Translations under genes and position numbers: made by a program
Notes under the pieces: model-generated
Seen by the model: the letters and a program-made list of their open reading frames with translations, nothing else
Told to the model about the DNA's origin: nothing
The model's database searches: none
Part shown: positions 8,994 to 20,774 of the stretch, piece by piece
Position numbering within the stretch: the stretch's first letter is position 1
How the letters are laid out: each line of letters starts with the position of its first letter
Source of the DNA: Verticillium longisporum
Lineage: Eukaryota; Ascomycota; Sordariomycetes; Glomerellales; Plectosphaerellaceae
Length of the DNA stretch: 64,000 nucleotides
NCBI GenBank assembly: GCA_019188255.1
Contig: JAETXT010000008.1
Location: 3,348,001-3,412,000 of the forward strand
Direction of reading: 5' to 3'

Positions 8994-11900
8994 GGTAGAC
9001 GGGTTCGTTTCAGGGACGTATTGTCAGTTGAGATTTGACAGTCTGCCGAGATCGTAGTCCTTCAAAGAAGGGATGGGGGACGCACGGCATGTCGATCTTC
9101 GTCAATGGCATCAAGCAAGTGGTTCCTCGTAAGACCTGGTGACTCGAGAGTGTGGACGCATTCGACCGTTCGCAGTCTGTGCAGACAGCTCTGCACAGCA
9201 ACGGCGTGGCTTCCGCGAGCGCGTCCGGGTTGAAGTCAGAGAGCCAACGGTTTTCGGCCAGCCGCTGTCACTCAAGCCTCGTGTGTACTTGTTCAATGGT
9301 GTCCGTGCCTTGGAGCTAACCGGCAATCACGGCTCACGGCTCACGGCTTGACCTCACCGTGTAAAGCAGTTGGTGTTCAGGCGTTCTTCGGCAGCCGTGC
9401 ATCTGACTCTGCGCCTCCGTCATGTTGAGGTAAGGTAGTTCCTGGCGACTCATTAGCGGACTTTGGGTATTCCTCGCGGAAGACGCACAATAGAACAAAA
9501 CGGATGTATGCCAGCCATGCTGTACAAGGAAGTCCTTGTGCAGGAACTCCCTGAGTCTTCTGAAAGCGGAAAGAAAGATACGCGGACCAGAAGGATCAGT
9601 GATCAAAAGCTTTAGTGGTGCTGGTCGAGATCTCTGGAAAGTCGACTTCGGACGAGGCATGGCCAAGTGCTTCCGCACATTGACCTCATCGGTTTCTTTG
9701 TTCAGCTCCGCAGCCCTTTCAACGGGATTTTGAGCCAAGAAGAAGCCACTCGGAACTCTCTAGCACGTGAGAAGCCGTGCTGCGTAGGTACCACCTTACC
9801 TGGCTACCTTTACCTTACGCTCAGACCATCTCTCCACGCCACCCCAACTCTCGCCCGAAGTCACACACCACACGCTCCTTAAGGTACACAACGAAATAGA
9901 TGGCTTGTTAGCCACTCCACGGACTTGCGCTTCCAGTCCATCTGATTGTCGAGTCCCACCACCCAGTTATATCGTAAACGAAGCGTGAACGACCGTGAAC
10001 GACCGAAAACGATACTCCCACACTCGACCGACCGATCTATCTTTTCGCGTGTCATGCATGGTTCCTTTTCAGGCGCCTTTTCAAGTCAGCCCGTATCAGA
10101 GTACCTCTCGACATGGCCCGCCCGAGGAGTGCATGGCAGCCATGGGAAGAGCGTCGTGGTCAAGCATCCAGCCAACACCATATCGTTTGCCTCTCGTGGT
10201 AGACCTCAATATCCGAATCCAGTCATTCAGCCCCGTACTATTGATGACCAAGATGGTCCATGCCATTGGCTTAGCTTCAAGCGTCCTTACCACACTCAGA
10301 GCAGCCTTCGCCTCATCGTTCCTTGTTCGGCCTAGCCCATCAGGCTACTGCAACGAGTACTGAGCTGACTTTCCTTCTGTCGCTTGCCGACCGCCAGAAG
10401 AACACAGCAGGTTGAATTCCCCTTGACCCTCCTCCCCGGACCACCCGATTCTGCCTATTGCCGGGCCTCGATACCCTTCCCACTGGACTGGGAAGAGGGT
10501 TACATTATCCCAAATTGCCCGACGTCAGGTTAGGCTGCCTCGGATGTGACAGGCATGCAAGACTAGCACGACTTGGGCAATCTTCGCTGTGAGAGCTTTC
10601 AGCTACCGACGCTGTATTTCTGCCACGCGGAGCACGTGAGGCTCGTCAAAAAAAGGACTTCCCCAGAGTCGTTCTTTGTTTTCCCCACCTCGCCAGTTGG
10701 TTTCCAGTAGCCTGGGCTCTTTGATTCCCGGGACCTTTTTTCTTCCATCTTGGGTGGCCAGTTCTCTGAGACATGTCCGGGATCTGGACCCGGCTCCTGG
10801 CTCCTGGCTCCTGGCTTTTTGTGGCTCCCTGACCATCCTCGCAGCATAACCAGCTGAGAGTGCGGGATGTGTGGTGACTGTCAGGCAGCTGAGCTGACCG
10901 TCCCTGGTCGCCTCCAAAGTCTCCGCTCAACCCAGTCATAGGCACTGCGTCCGCCCGGTGAGCGACTCTTGGTGATACGCCGGACCTGCATCTCACTTCG
11001 TAACTGTCGTGCAGAAGGACAGAAGAAATCATGCCATCCGATCGAAAAGTGCCACGCTCGGATGGCTTAACGGTCACAATGCGCACCTCCGTCTCCTTCA
11101 GGTGGTCATCCAACGGCCCTTAGCACACAGCTTGCTCATGATCATCCGGGCTGCCACCCTGCCAACTCACCCATGGCGCTCGATAGCTCCGACGACCATA
11201 GTCCAGCCCTAGACGCCCTGGGCACCCTCTCGACTGGCTCCCCTGCCTGTGCAGTCATTCATCAGCCCAGCTTGTCGGTGAGGCTAGCGAAAAGAGCGGC
11301 ACAATAACCATGTGGCTCCAGTCAGATCAGTGCGGAGCCTAACGAAGCTTATCTCTCTGCAGCACAGTGCTGACTGGGAGGCTTTCCAGGCCCAGGCCCG
11401 CCATGCCCGCAATACGAGACGATGTGGTGGGCGGCCACTGAGAGAGATGGGGGGAGGCATACAAACAATTGTTGGGTTTGGCCAATCGACAAATAATAAT
11501 CGACAATGTCGCTCCTGGGGGTTGATTCCACCCGCACCAGGGCGCATCGCACTACCCCGGGTGCTCTAAACCCTGTCCGGAGGGAAAGGGGTCCAGCCAG
11601 AGTCATGTCTGCTAATTCGGGACCAGCAAGAGGTTCCCGTGCTTTGTTCTTCGGCTTGGTCCCTGGAGTGGGCCTTGTGTCTAGCCAAGTAGCTGGCGAG
11701 GCCTGAGCCAGATAGCCGGAACGACCTTTCGGGGCTGGCGGTCTTAGCTTCTGACAGATGGGCACACACTCCAGAGAAAAGAATGGTCGTCTCGATACCC
11801 CTGGCAGCGTCAGACGACTGCCGGTCGACGAGCGGCTTGGCAGGGGATTGAGCTCGCTTGCAGCCTCGGGGATGATGGGCTCGACCACGCGAGGTCAAGC

Positions 11901-12129
11901 CTCTCATATCCACGCAGCTATCGACATATTCGAGGACGGGCAGATATAAAGAGCAAGTCACCAGCCTCAACTCTCCGGAGATTGTGTCTATCATAACCAT
12001 CTTCACTTGATCAGTAAACCACCTCCCACGCCCCCATCTTCCAGAACGGGCAACCCACAAAACACTGTCGGTCAGTCATTACGCTGACTTATGCCCCAAC
12101 CTACCACCACTTAGTACCTCATTTGCAGC
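8994..12129. other. 3.1 kb intergenic stretch
   Basis: No supported gene. Open frames of 120-180 codons occur on both strands (for example 9946-10335 plus, 11349-11888 minus) but overlap each other and show no known domain. A threefold GGCTCCT repeat lies near 10792-10814. The right end is the peroxidase promoter with a TATA box at 11945-11950. Confidence 0.4.
11945..11950 (+). promoter_or_regulatory. TATA box of the peroxidase gene
   Basis: TATAAA followed by GAGC, 180 bases before the ATG at 12130. A pyrimidine-rich stretch with CACTTGATC-like words follows, as expected of a fungal 5' UTR. Confidence 0.5.
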
Positions 12130-13389
12130 ATGCATCTTCCCACCATCTTGACAACAACAGTAGCCCTGGCCTCTGTGCCGGGCGTGCTTGGACACCCAGG
12201 CATGGGCAAAGCCCTCGGCGAGATCATGTCACGACAGGCAGATGAGGGCGACTCAACAGAGCTCCTCGGCGACCTTGTCACTCTGAAGGACAAAGATCTC
12301 ACAAATGTCGGCAAGGATATCAAGAAGCTGCTCACCGGCAAGGGCAATCCCGAGTCCAATGAAAAGTACACAAAGGTTCCCCCTAAGAACTCGGCGGCGT
12401 GCAAGGCGGACACTTGCTGCATTTGGAGCTACATCGCCAAAGATATGTATGGCTTCATGGCCGGCCAGTCGGGTCGTTGCACAAAGTGGGCACGTTTCGC
12501 CGTCCGCATGGGATTCCACGATGCCGCCGGCTGGTCCAAGTCTACAGCCAGCGAAGGCAATGGCGCAGACGGCAGTATCATTCTCAGCAACAGCGAGCTG
12601 GATCGCTCCGAGAACAATGGTCTGCAGGAGATGGGCGCTCGCTTCCAACAAATGTACGACAACTACCGAGGGCAGGGTTGGGACATTGGCATGGCCGACC
12701 TCATCCAGATGGGCGCCAACGTTGCCACCGTGACATGCCCTCTTGGCCCCCGCATCAAGACCTATGTTGGCCGCAAGGACAGCGCCACGCCCGCTCCCGA
12801 AAACCTCCTCCCAGACGTCAATGCGGATGCCGACAGCCTGATCGCGCTGTTCCGTGACAAGACCATCGGCCCGCACGGCCTCGTCGCCCTTGTCGGCGCG
12901 CACACGACGAGCCAGCAGATGTTCGTAAACGAATCCCGCGCCGGTGACCCTCAGGACAGCACACCCGGCGTTTGGGATGTCAAGTTCTACCCCGAGACTA
13001 CGGGCAAGGCACCAGCGCGTGTGTTCCGCTTCCCCAGTGATATCAAGCTGTCGCAACACCCTACAACGAAGAAGGAGTGGAAGGAGTTCTCCGGTGGCGG
13101 CGGACAGAACCACTGGAACGAAGACTACGCCCGCGAATACATCCGACTGTCTCTCCTCGGCGTCAACAACATCAACAAGCTGACCGAATGCACCAAAGTC
13201 CTGCCGCCCACCACCAAGAAGTTCTCGCCCTCTGATCAGCGCAAGGTCGAGAAGTGGCTCAACAACACTGATCGCAAGGGCAAGGCGGCCAAGATCGCGG
13301 AGAACCTGCTGGCGGGCGACCTTGTCGTCGACGACGTTCCTGCCACGGCGAGTCCCACGGCACCTGCTACCGTGACGCCGGCGGCTTGA
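12130..13389 (+). CDS. secreted class II-type heme peroxidase
   Basis: Intronless, 419 residues, with a signal peptide (residues 1-21). The protein belongs to the fungal secreted peroxidases related to lignin and manganese peroxidase, which use H2O2 to oxidise phenolics. Distal heme residues Arg126 and His130 are seen in VRMGFHDAAG. The proximal His258 is in VALVGAHTTS. Asp131 and GADGS (146-150) fit the distal calcium site. Many cysteines (CKADTCC, C117, C203, C356) fit the disulfide-rich secreted fold. A stretch of about 65 residues between the signal peptide and the first cysteine goes beyond the usual propeptide. A Thr/Pro/Ala tail ends the protein. Whether it has a manganese site or an exposed catalytic tryptophan cannot be decided here, so I do not call it lignin or manganese peroxidase. 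Confidence 0.88.
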   Translation: MHLPTILTTTVALASVPGVLGHPGMGKALGEIMSRQADEGDSTELLGDLVTLKDKDLTNVGKDIKKLLTGKGNPESNEKYTKVPPKNSAACKADTCCIWSYIAKDMYGFMAGQSGRCTKWARFAVRMGFHDAAGWSKSTASEGNGADGSIILSNSELDRSENNGLQEMGARFQQMYDNYRGQGWDIGMADLIQMGANVATVTCPLGPRIKTYVGRKDSATPAPENLLPDVNADADSLIALFRDKTIGPHGLVALVGAHTTSQQMFVNESRAGDPQDSTPGVWDVKFYPETTGKAPARVFRFPSDIKLSQHPTTKKEWKEFSGGGGQNHWNEDYAREYIRLSLLGVNNINKLTECTKVLPPTTKKFSPSDQRKVEKWLNNTDRKGKAAKIAENLLAGDLVVDDVPATASPTAPATVTPAA

Positions 13390-13879
13390 TGGAGAGAGGA
13401 TTCTGCAATAAAAAATGGTAGGCGTTTTGGGGGGAATGGCAACGATGTTGGGACTCTGGCGTATCGGTACATGGGGTCAATGAAATAAACTTAGTAGTAA
13501 TGAAATACATGATGAATGAATTATTCTTAACCTGTTAGCAACAAGTTGCACAACGTCCAGAATCTGTCTCGGAGTATTTCTACCTTGTCGCCTCCCTTCC
13601 CGACCGTTACCTAAAAGCTGTATGCTGAACCCCTACGTCACCCAGGTGGCACCAGTCGGCCTACCTAGATCTATATCCTCGGCGCCGCGTAAAAACAACG
13701 GACTGAAACAGGACAGGACAGGTGGAAGTAGAAGGAAGTGCCTATGCAAAGCTAAATGACCGACGTCGCGTACTGCAAGAGGCGCTTCCACGACCTGCAA
13801 TCAATCTACCTTACCGCTGCACTTCACAGCACTTTTGCCCCCCCTTCCCCCAAATCTGGTCGCTTCCAGACTTCCAGCC
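13390..13879. other. intergenic, peroxidase 3' end to ceramidase promoter
   Basis: Contains AATAAA-like words (near 13407 and 13485) fitting polyadenylation of the peroxidase transcript. No gene visible. Confidence 0.4.
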
Positions 13880-14834
13880 ATGGGCCACCACAACATTCGT
13901 TATGTTGGCGATCCGAATGCCGACTCAGGTTTCTGGGGCACTCCGACCAGTGTGGCCAAGTAGGTTCATCTCGTGCCGACAGGGCACCTCAGAAGCATAC
14001 TGATTATTGCCCAGCTTCTGCGAGGAAGACTATGCCGTTACAAGCTACATAGCCGAATTCATCAATACTCTGACCAATCTATCTTACAGTCTGTATCGAC
14101 TCTATCCCAAAATGGGACCACCGTCCATCTGACCGACTGCAGTTTACTATGCTTTTCGCTATGCAAAAAGTGCCAATCCTACAGCCCCATGGTATCGGAA
14201 GATTGACTTCATGGCCTTCTCCCTCATCTGCGTCGGCGTCACGTCCGCCATGTTCCACGGCACCATGCATCAGGTGCCCCAGCTCATGGACGACCTATCC
14301 ATGCTTCTCCTTGCCGGTGCCCTCCTCCAGCCCATCTACGCCCTGAACCAGACGCCTTTTCGCCGCGTGCTCGTCGCGTTGACGCTGATTTTTGGCATTG
14401 GCACCGTGTCTGTCATCTACGCCCGCAGCGGCCGCATCGTCATCCACATGTGGACCTTCATCACGCTTCTGACGTTCATCTGGCCACGCACACTGTATCT
14501 GGTGCGCAAGACGGGGTATTCGGGGGCGCAGAAGAGGGTGCTGATGCGAAGCTTTGCGCGCGCCGGCTGGGCTCTGCTGGCAGGGTATGCGCTGTGGAAC
14601 GTCGACTTGGAGCTGTGCCTCGGGTTGAGAGCCCTGCGAGATAAGGTGGGCATGCCTTTCAGCTGGGGCTTGGAGCTGCATGGCTGGTGGCATTTTTTGA
14701 CGGCGCTCGGCGCGAGCCACTACATCCGTCTCGTGAGGATGTTGACGGGAGAGGAGCCGATCAAGGTGACGCCGGAGGACGAGGCGGCTGTGAAGGCGCA
14801 CAGGCAGGAAAAGGAGGCTAGGCACAAGAGGTGA
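13880..14834 (+). CDS. alkaline ceramidase
   Basis: Three exons: 13880-13959, 14015-14088 and 14143-14834, with introns of 55 and 54 bases; the product is 281 residues. It is an integral membrane hydrolase of the alkaline ceramidase/YDC1-YPC1 family that splits ceramide into sphingoid base and fatty acid in the ER or Golgi. Seen in the sequence: FWGTPTS and FCEEDYAVTSYIAEFINTLTN near the N-terminus, with the conserved Glu-Asn pair; FHGTMHQ with His90; MDDLSML; and HGWWHFLTALGA with His231 and His235. The three histidines match the zinc ligands known in human ACER3. About seven hydrophobic segments are present. The charged tail ends in KEARHKR. Exons 1 and 2 are too short to stand out alone, but they rebuild the conserved N-terminus exactly. 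Confidence 0.9.
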
Positions 14835-17800
14835 TGAGGATGACCGGACGACGCAGAACCTGTACGGGGTTTGTTGTCTGTGACCAATATGGGCAGTTAA
14901 CCTTCACAGCATACAATCCAACCTTGTAGACGAGACAAGTAGGCATTCAGTTCGTGATCAGTCTAGGTAGTGTTCCACTTGAGGAGCTCCACCAACACCT
15001 TCATTACAACCGACTAACACGAATGATGATCAGTACGAAAACGCCACGACCCATGGGTCTACTGATTCCCATGGATTTGGGGGCCAGGACGCGAGCACTA
15101 GGTCCGTCAACATAGAGCTACCTCACAGCGCGACCTTGCATAATTCATGATAGACACTTCGAAAAACAAAGGCAACCAATCCTCTGTCATTTGCGAGGCA
15201 ATCATCTGATGCCACAACTGACTGACTGCTCACGTGTCGTGCGTCTGATGCTGAAGTCTTCGAGTTTCAGCTCCGCTCAAGTATTTGCATTTAACAACAA
15301 TACATCAACCAAAAGAAAGAATGCCGTGCAAATATCAGGCAAGGGAAAACCTCCAGCAGCAAACTCGGGAGCAAAGGTCAACTCGACAAGCACATCTGGA
15401 CGACGCAGTTCGCCTGGCATCACGTGCACACAGAGGGAGACCCAGTGGGAGAAAATTCTCATTCAGGAGACCCCCACAACGCGGATGCTGTAAGCATGAT
15501 TGGCCAAGTACGCTGGCTGGCCACGAGTGGGTCGGCATCTCAGATCGCCTATAAAGCAGTCGTCGCTGGCTGCCCGTTTTACCCTTTCTCTTTTTCTTCT
15601 TCATGTCGACAATACTTCAGTAAGCCACCCCCTAATAGGAGCACCACCTGCGCCCACGCAGGCAACCTCGCAAGACGGCCGCTAACCCATCCCTTAGGAG
15701 AATCATTTCTATAGTATTCGACCTACTCTGGGTTCTCCAAAAGAGCCACAGATCCCACCCTGGTTGATGATTGATATCCTCGGCACCCTAGAGTGAATGG
15801 CTCTGGTTGCCCTCGCACTGCCTGCAAAGGTGGCGGCTCTTCCTTCTGGAAAGCTGTATAGAGGGCGTTTGATGATCTCGTCCCTGTCTTGCGGTCTTGC
15901 CCTTGGGCGCGCGGACGGGGTGGGTGCTGATGGACGTCTGACAGGCGTGTCTTTTTCCTCATTTTCATTGCGCGCCGAGCTCGCCTCGGTCGTGAAGAAG
16001 ATCGCTGGTTGACACTAAGCTTTAGAAGTAGTCACGCGTGACAATCTACCAGGCAAACGCCCCTTACGTCCTGCCGTCAGACAATCGCTCCCCAACCACA
16101 GGTCCCTTCCTCGCCAACGATCACCTCGGCACAAGCGACGATGCTGTGTGGAACGCCTGCAGCCCTCCCAAATCCTATGAATCGCCATCGGCCGTCCTCG
16201 CGAAAGCGCAATTCCTTCTTTCCTCCGACTCAGAACCGTTTCCTCGCCCCCAGTATCACTGCTCTTGTTGCTAGTGGCACACGCGCTTCTCTGTGCGGAT
16301 ACTGGTGCACTACATCACTCCTGGACAACTGCTATTGGAGGCTCTCGGCTTCGCAGTCACCCGCCTGGTCACTTTATATCGCGGGGCGTACTCTGTACCG
16401 TTTGCTGCGATGCCCCGTGCCGCGGCATGCTCAACAACCCGGCTGCAGGCTGGCTTTCATACTAAGCTCGGCGTCGCAATTGCAGAGAAGAACTTTCCAC
16501 CTCCACCGAAACAGATCCAGCAACCGCTATAACGACATTCATGGCTAAGGCGTGAAACGTTCCTATGACTTTAGAATTAGCGCTGCTCTCTGCGGCCGTA
16601 ACCGGGTGAAGCGGCGGTGGGGGGAGGGGCAGACACAGGTTGCCCGAACTAGAAGTTCGCCTCTGGCCAGCATGCAGTAACGGTGTTGGTCATTCGAAAG
16701 GTACCGATCTTGGTGCCCAGGCTTGTCTCAATACCCAAGCTGTAAGATAGGATCCGTGGACGAGTGAGTTCAGCATCCTACCGCGTTGACAGCAGTTTCA
16801 TTGCAGCCACCATAGCAGAGTCTATCCAGTCAGAATCCTCACGGGGATAGAAACGGTTCGAATCTGGTTGTGAGAACCAAATAATCTCAGCAATGGCAAT
16901 GATCGCCAAAAGACCTCTTATGTGGCTATCAACCTCGGACTCCATTTTCTGTGAGGACGATAAAGAGGCCAACGGCATGTCGTCCGCAGGTTATTTTCGG
17001 TAATTATGAGGCCTTGCAATGCTCCTTCGACGGAGCGTAGCCGCCATGCCTGCGCCCCTTACTTGGGACTAGAAGATGTCAGCTAAACCCTGCCAGTCAC
17101 CTAGGTACTCAGGTAGGTAGCCAACAAGATGCCGCCGCGACGACTATGACTCGGGGTCAAGAGAACGCATCAATTTAGCCTTAGGTCGTGGTACCTAAGC
17201 CACATTGACAGATTCACATGCTCCACGAATCGAATCTCGATGTTGCCGATGATCTGTTGCGTCATTTTTGACTTCAACCAAGCTTGGGCTGGCTACGGAA
17301 CAATCTTTTGGCTTCGCAACATATCGACAGGCCGACCAATGCCAATGCCTTTGGTATCCTCGCCCTCCATCAAGGTAGATAAGCAATAGGTCCAAACCTC
17401 CGTCACAACGTGGGCAAGGTTGCATCCGCACACCTACCTACCGTACTCACAGCATACCTAGGTAGTGGGGAGAGCCGTGGCGAAGTGCCGTCGTGGGGCT
17501 TCGCCCTTCGCCATCATCTCTCCGTAATACCCCTGCTTCCACCTACCTGATCGCCTCTGCTAGTCGATTACCGGGTTAGCTGGCTACGGGCTTTAAGTGA
17601 GGTAGGGACCAGCATCTCGTATTGGATGAGACCCTGGACTGGAACGCTGGCCTACACCGTGACGTTAAATTGACAGCCCTCAGGCAGCCCGTATTTTATC
17701 ACGTCAATAATGATTCGGCTGACCTTTCTAACTACCACTCCTTCTCACATCCATGATCAATTCACACCTTGAGACTCAGGCCGACCCGATCCTTATTCCA

Positions 17801-18102
17801 ACGCATCAAAATCTGACTGCGTGCTCATGTGCTCTCCTCAGTCAAGGCGCCGGCACGAGGTTGCGCCTCGCCGAACAAGCCATACCGTACGCTCAGATAT
17901 TCCAACTAGCAGCTATAGGGCAACGAACGAACGACTAGATATACAACTATGCATTCGAGAGGTACGGTACAGTGGTACCAAGGTGTGATTTCGTTACAAC
18001 TACTCCTAGCCCCAACACCAGAGGACCTCTTCTGTACAGGAAACGAATACAGGGCATGCAATCGTTCAAGCACCTTCTTACAAGTTGTCTCTAGAGCTGT
18101 TT
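14835..18102. other. 3.3 kb intergenic stretch
   Basis: No supported gene. Short open frames (for example 16141-16548 plus, 17195-17431 minus) show no known domain. GGTA/TACC clusters lie at 17101-17120 and 17432-17465. Confidence 0.4.
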
Positions 18103-19582
18103 ATGCTTTTCTAACCGCCTCTGGCATGTATTTTCCATCTTTACTACACCCTACTTGCAGCTTCGAGTGCTGCAGTGTTGACACCAACGGGCGATGCTAT
18201 CAAGACTTCTGATGCTGCGGAGCTGCTCCGAGGCTTCAATGACCAGGCTACCGCGGGGCTGGAGAGGGTCGAAGGAAGCTCAAAGCGTTCCGTCGAGGGC
18301 TGCTCCCTTTACAATGTCAATATACGCAAGGACTAGTCAGTGATTTCTCTTTCTTGCACCACATAGCAAGCCCTGTCACAACGTTCGAGGGTATCATCCT
18401 CCATCAGTTACCAATTCGAGACTGACCACATATGAAGGGATGATCTGTGTCCCAGCGAGCAGAAAGCATATATCAGGGCAGTTCAACGTCTTCTGACTAG
18501 ACCGTCCAAGGTCGATTCTTCGGCTGTTCCTGGTGCTCGCACTCGATATGATGACTTTGTAGCCATCCACATTAACCAGACATTGAGCATTCATGGGACC
18601 GTACGTGCTCCTCCTTAGGTTTGACCGAACTATACTGGTACTCATCGTCGCTAGGGTAATATTGTGACGTGGCACCGGTATTTTCTGCATTCGTACGAGA
18701 CGGCTCTGCGCGACGAGTGTGGGTACGAGGGATACCAACCGGTAGTTGATTTCCTCCCTATTCCCTCCTTGCCCATCGAGACAACCGCTAACCAGATCAT
18801 AGTACTGGAGATGGTTCAAGTATCGAGATAATCCGACCGAAAACACTCTAGTTGACGGCAGCGAATACAGCATTGGCGGTGACGGTGAATTTTGGGAACA
18901 CAATGGCAGCACGGCCGGTATAGGCTCTGTCAAAATCCCTCCAGGTAACGGCGGCGGCTGCGTCACGAACGGCCCTCTCGCCAAGTGAGATCGATATTCC
19001 TACCTGTAGGTACCCATCAAACCACTACAGCACTGCTAACATGTTTCTAGCATGACCATCAACATCGGACCCGTCCGACCTGGCATGAGCGGCGTCAAGG
19101 CAAATCCTGAAGGCCAATTTGCTTACAACCCCCGTTGCTTGAGACGCGACCTGAGCTCCTACACGCTCATCAAGTGGATGACCGCCACGGATCTCATCAA
19201 CATCACTGTAGGCGACGCCAGCCATACCATTCTCTCGTTCCAGACTGAACTCTAGGGCCGGTTTTCGGATGGCTTTTTGGGGATGCACGCTGCCGGTTAT
19301 GCTGCTGTCGGTGGCGAGGCGACTGACCCGTTCTCGTCGCCAAATGACCCCTCCTTCTTCCTGCACCATGCCATGGTAGATTGTTTGTACTGGATCTTGC
19401 AGGTGCTACATACGTTGCAGGCTGACCAAGTTGCGGGCACCATTACGATCCTGGACAATCCACCCAGCCGGAACGCAGTCAAGGAAGACACCATCTCCAT
19501 GGGCGTGCTAGCGAAAGACGTTACTATTGGACATCTCATCAACACCCTCATTGGAAGGCCGTTGTGTTATGTGTATGTGTGA
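18103..19582 (+). pseudogene. tyrosinase-like copper oxidase, inactivated
   Basis: Remains of a secreted ascomycete tyrosinase (type-3 copper; oxidises phenols to quinones). A six-exon model fits: 18103-18335, 18438-18600, 18655-18741, 18803-18984 and 19051-19582 are joined by introns of 102, 54, 61 and 66 bases, with the first exon perhaps holding the signal peptide. Copper-A histidines are intact (AIHINQ, SIHGTG, TWHRYF). The copper-B region keeps FFLHHAMVD. Faults: TAA at codon 4 (18112-18114); a TAG formed across the first splice junction where the family has Trp (18334-18335 plus 18438); TAG at 19253-19255 where Gln is expected in TELQGRF; and Tyr where a copper-B His is expected in HAAGH. 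Each is a C-to-T change in a CpA context on one strand. The C-terminus LCYVYV is normal. The exon count assumes my splice choices; the later stop at 19253 stands without them. Confidence 0.8.
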
Positions 19583-20774
19583 TGACCTGCCTATACATTT
19601 AGCACCAGCACTGGATGGTATTCGTCAGGGTAAGACATCTGTTCCAGATGAGGTCTTTTTCATGTCTTGAGCCGAATCTTGACAGTGAAGGCCAGCATCC
19701 AAGCTCCGAAGCCGTTTTTGTTCCTTGTTCCTGATCTTCGGTCACTCGGCAGATTATTGGCAGTCAATCTTACTGTTTATGCCCATCGAGACTGTTTCAA
19801 AATCAATGCCACTGTGCAGCGTGGTATTTGGAGCCATGTCGACCTGTACCTGGTTGGTGCCGAGAGGAGAAGGGAGGGCAGGGAACGTTGTATGGAGTTG
19901 GATTACTTGTATGTGAACTACCCAGGGATCGTATCAATTCACTGACTTTGGCATGTGATTCCGGCCACCGATGAACACGTATGAGGCGTCTGCATCAGTC
20001 TTATACCATTTCTTGCTCTGCATTACTTCCTATGTCGAAGGGTCCGGCAGTCCGGCAAAATGTCTCAGCTTCTCCTATATCGCACCATTCCTCATTTACC
20101 ATCCCTCAGACCCTTTCAATAAGCACCCTCGTGTCTCACTACGGGCCGCACGGGCGCAGGTACCGAGTTGGACTGCCGAAGCTTGTTTTCCCTAGTTGCC
20201 TGTTGTCTCTCCTATCAATGGGCAACGTCGACCAAGCATTGTCAGGAAAGAGATGAACTTCCATGGACGCGAGACAATTGTCTCGCGTGTTGATAGGGGA
20301 CAGCATATCCTGCCAACGTTGTTGACAGGGCTTGGCGCGCAGGGCTAGGTATATCGCCGACTGAGCTCCGTTCCAACTGACTTGTATTGCGTCAGCCTCT
20401 CATCAATTCGGCGGCTGGAGTGATGATCCCGAGACCAGCCATCGTAATCGCAATGGGCGAGATGGGATGGCGAGCTCGGACGACTCTAAAACATCAACAT
20501 TCCCACAGGATCGGGGTATGCCAAGGTTGTGAAAGGTTCTCTTCGAAGCTCAGCATGCGTGCTGAGGCGAACCGAGCCCTCAAGATGTCTTGATGCCCAG
20601 GGCCTGTCTTCTGGTCCCTGTACTCCTTCGTGGTGGCCGTGGACTTCCAACATCCCATTAACCAAAGCCATCTGCATGTCAACATTGCCAGCGAAGCCGT
20701 CGCTCACAGTGGGGTGATCGGTGAACCACCTCTTGCCAGACCAGGGAACCTCACCAAAGACTTGCGCTACCGAA
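19583..20774. other. intergenic
   Basis: No supported gene. Open frames of up to 92 codons (19667-19945 plus) lack recognisable content. The right part is the ZIP gene promoter. Confidence 0.4.

Noticed and set aside
12253..13113. Minus-strand frame of 286 codons opposite the peroxidase
   Set aside because: Antisense shadow; the plus strand carries all peroxidase motifs.
16830..16900. Possible tRNA (a GGTTCGAATC word)
   Set aside because: No acceptor or anticodon stem can be formed around it.
19277..19582. Separate small gene with FFLHHAMVD
   Set aside because: It is the C-terminal part of the tyrosinase, in the same frame and after an in-frame stop; not an independent gene.
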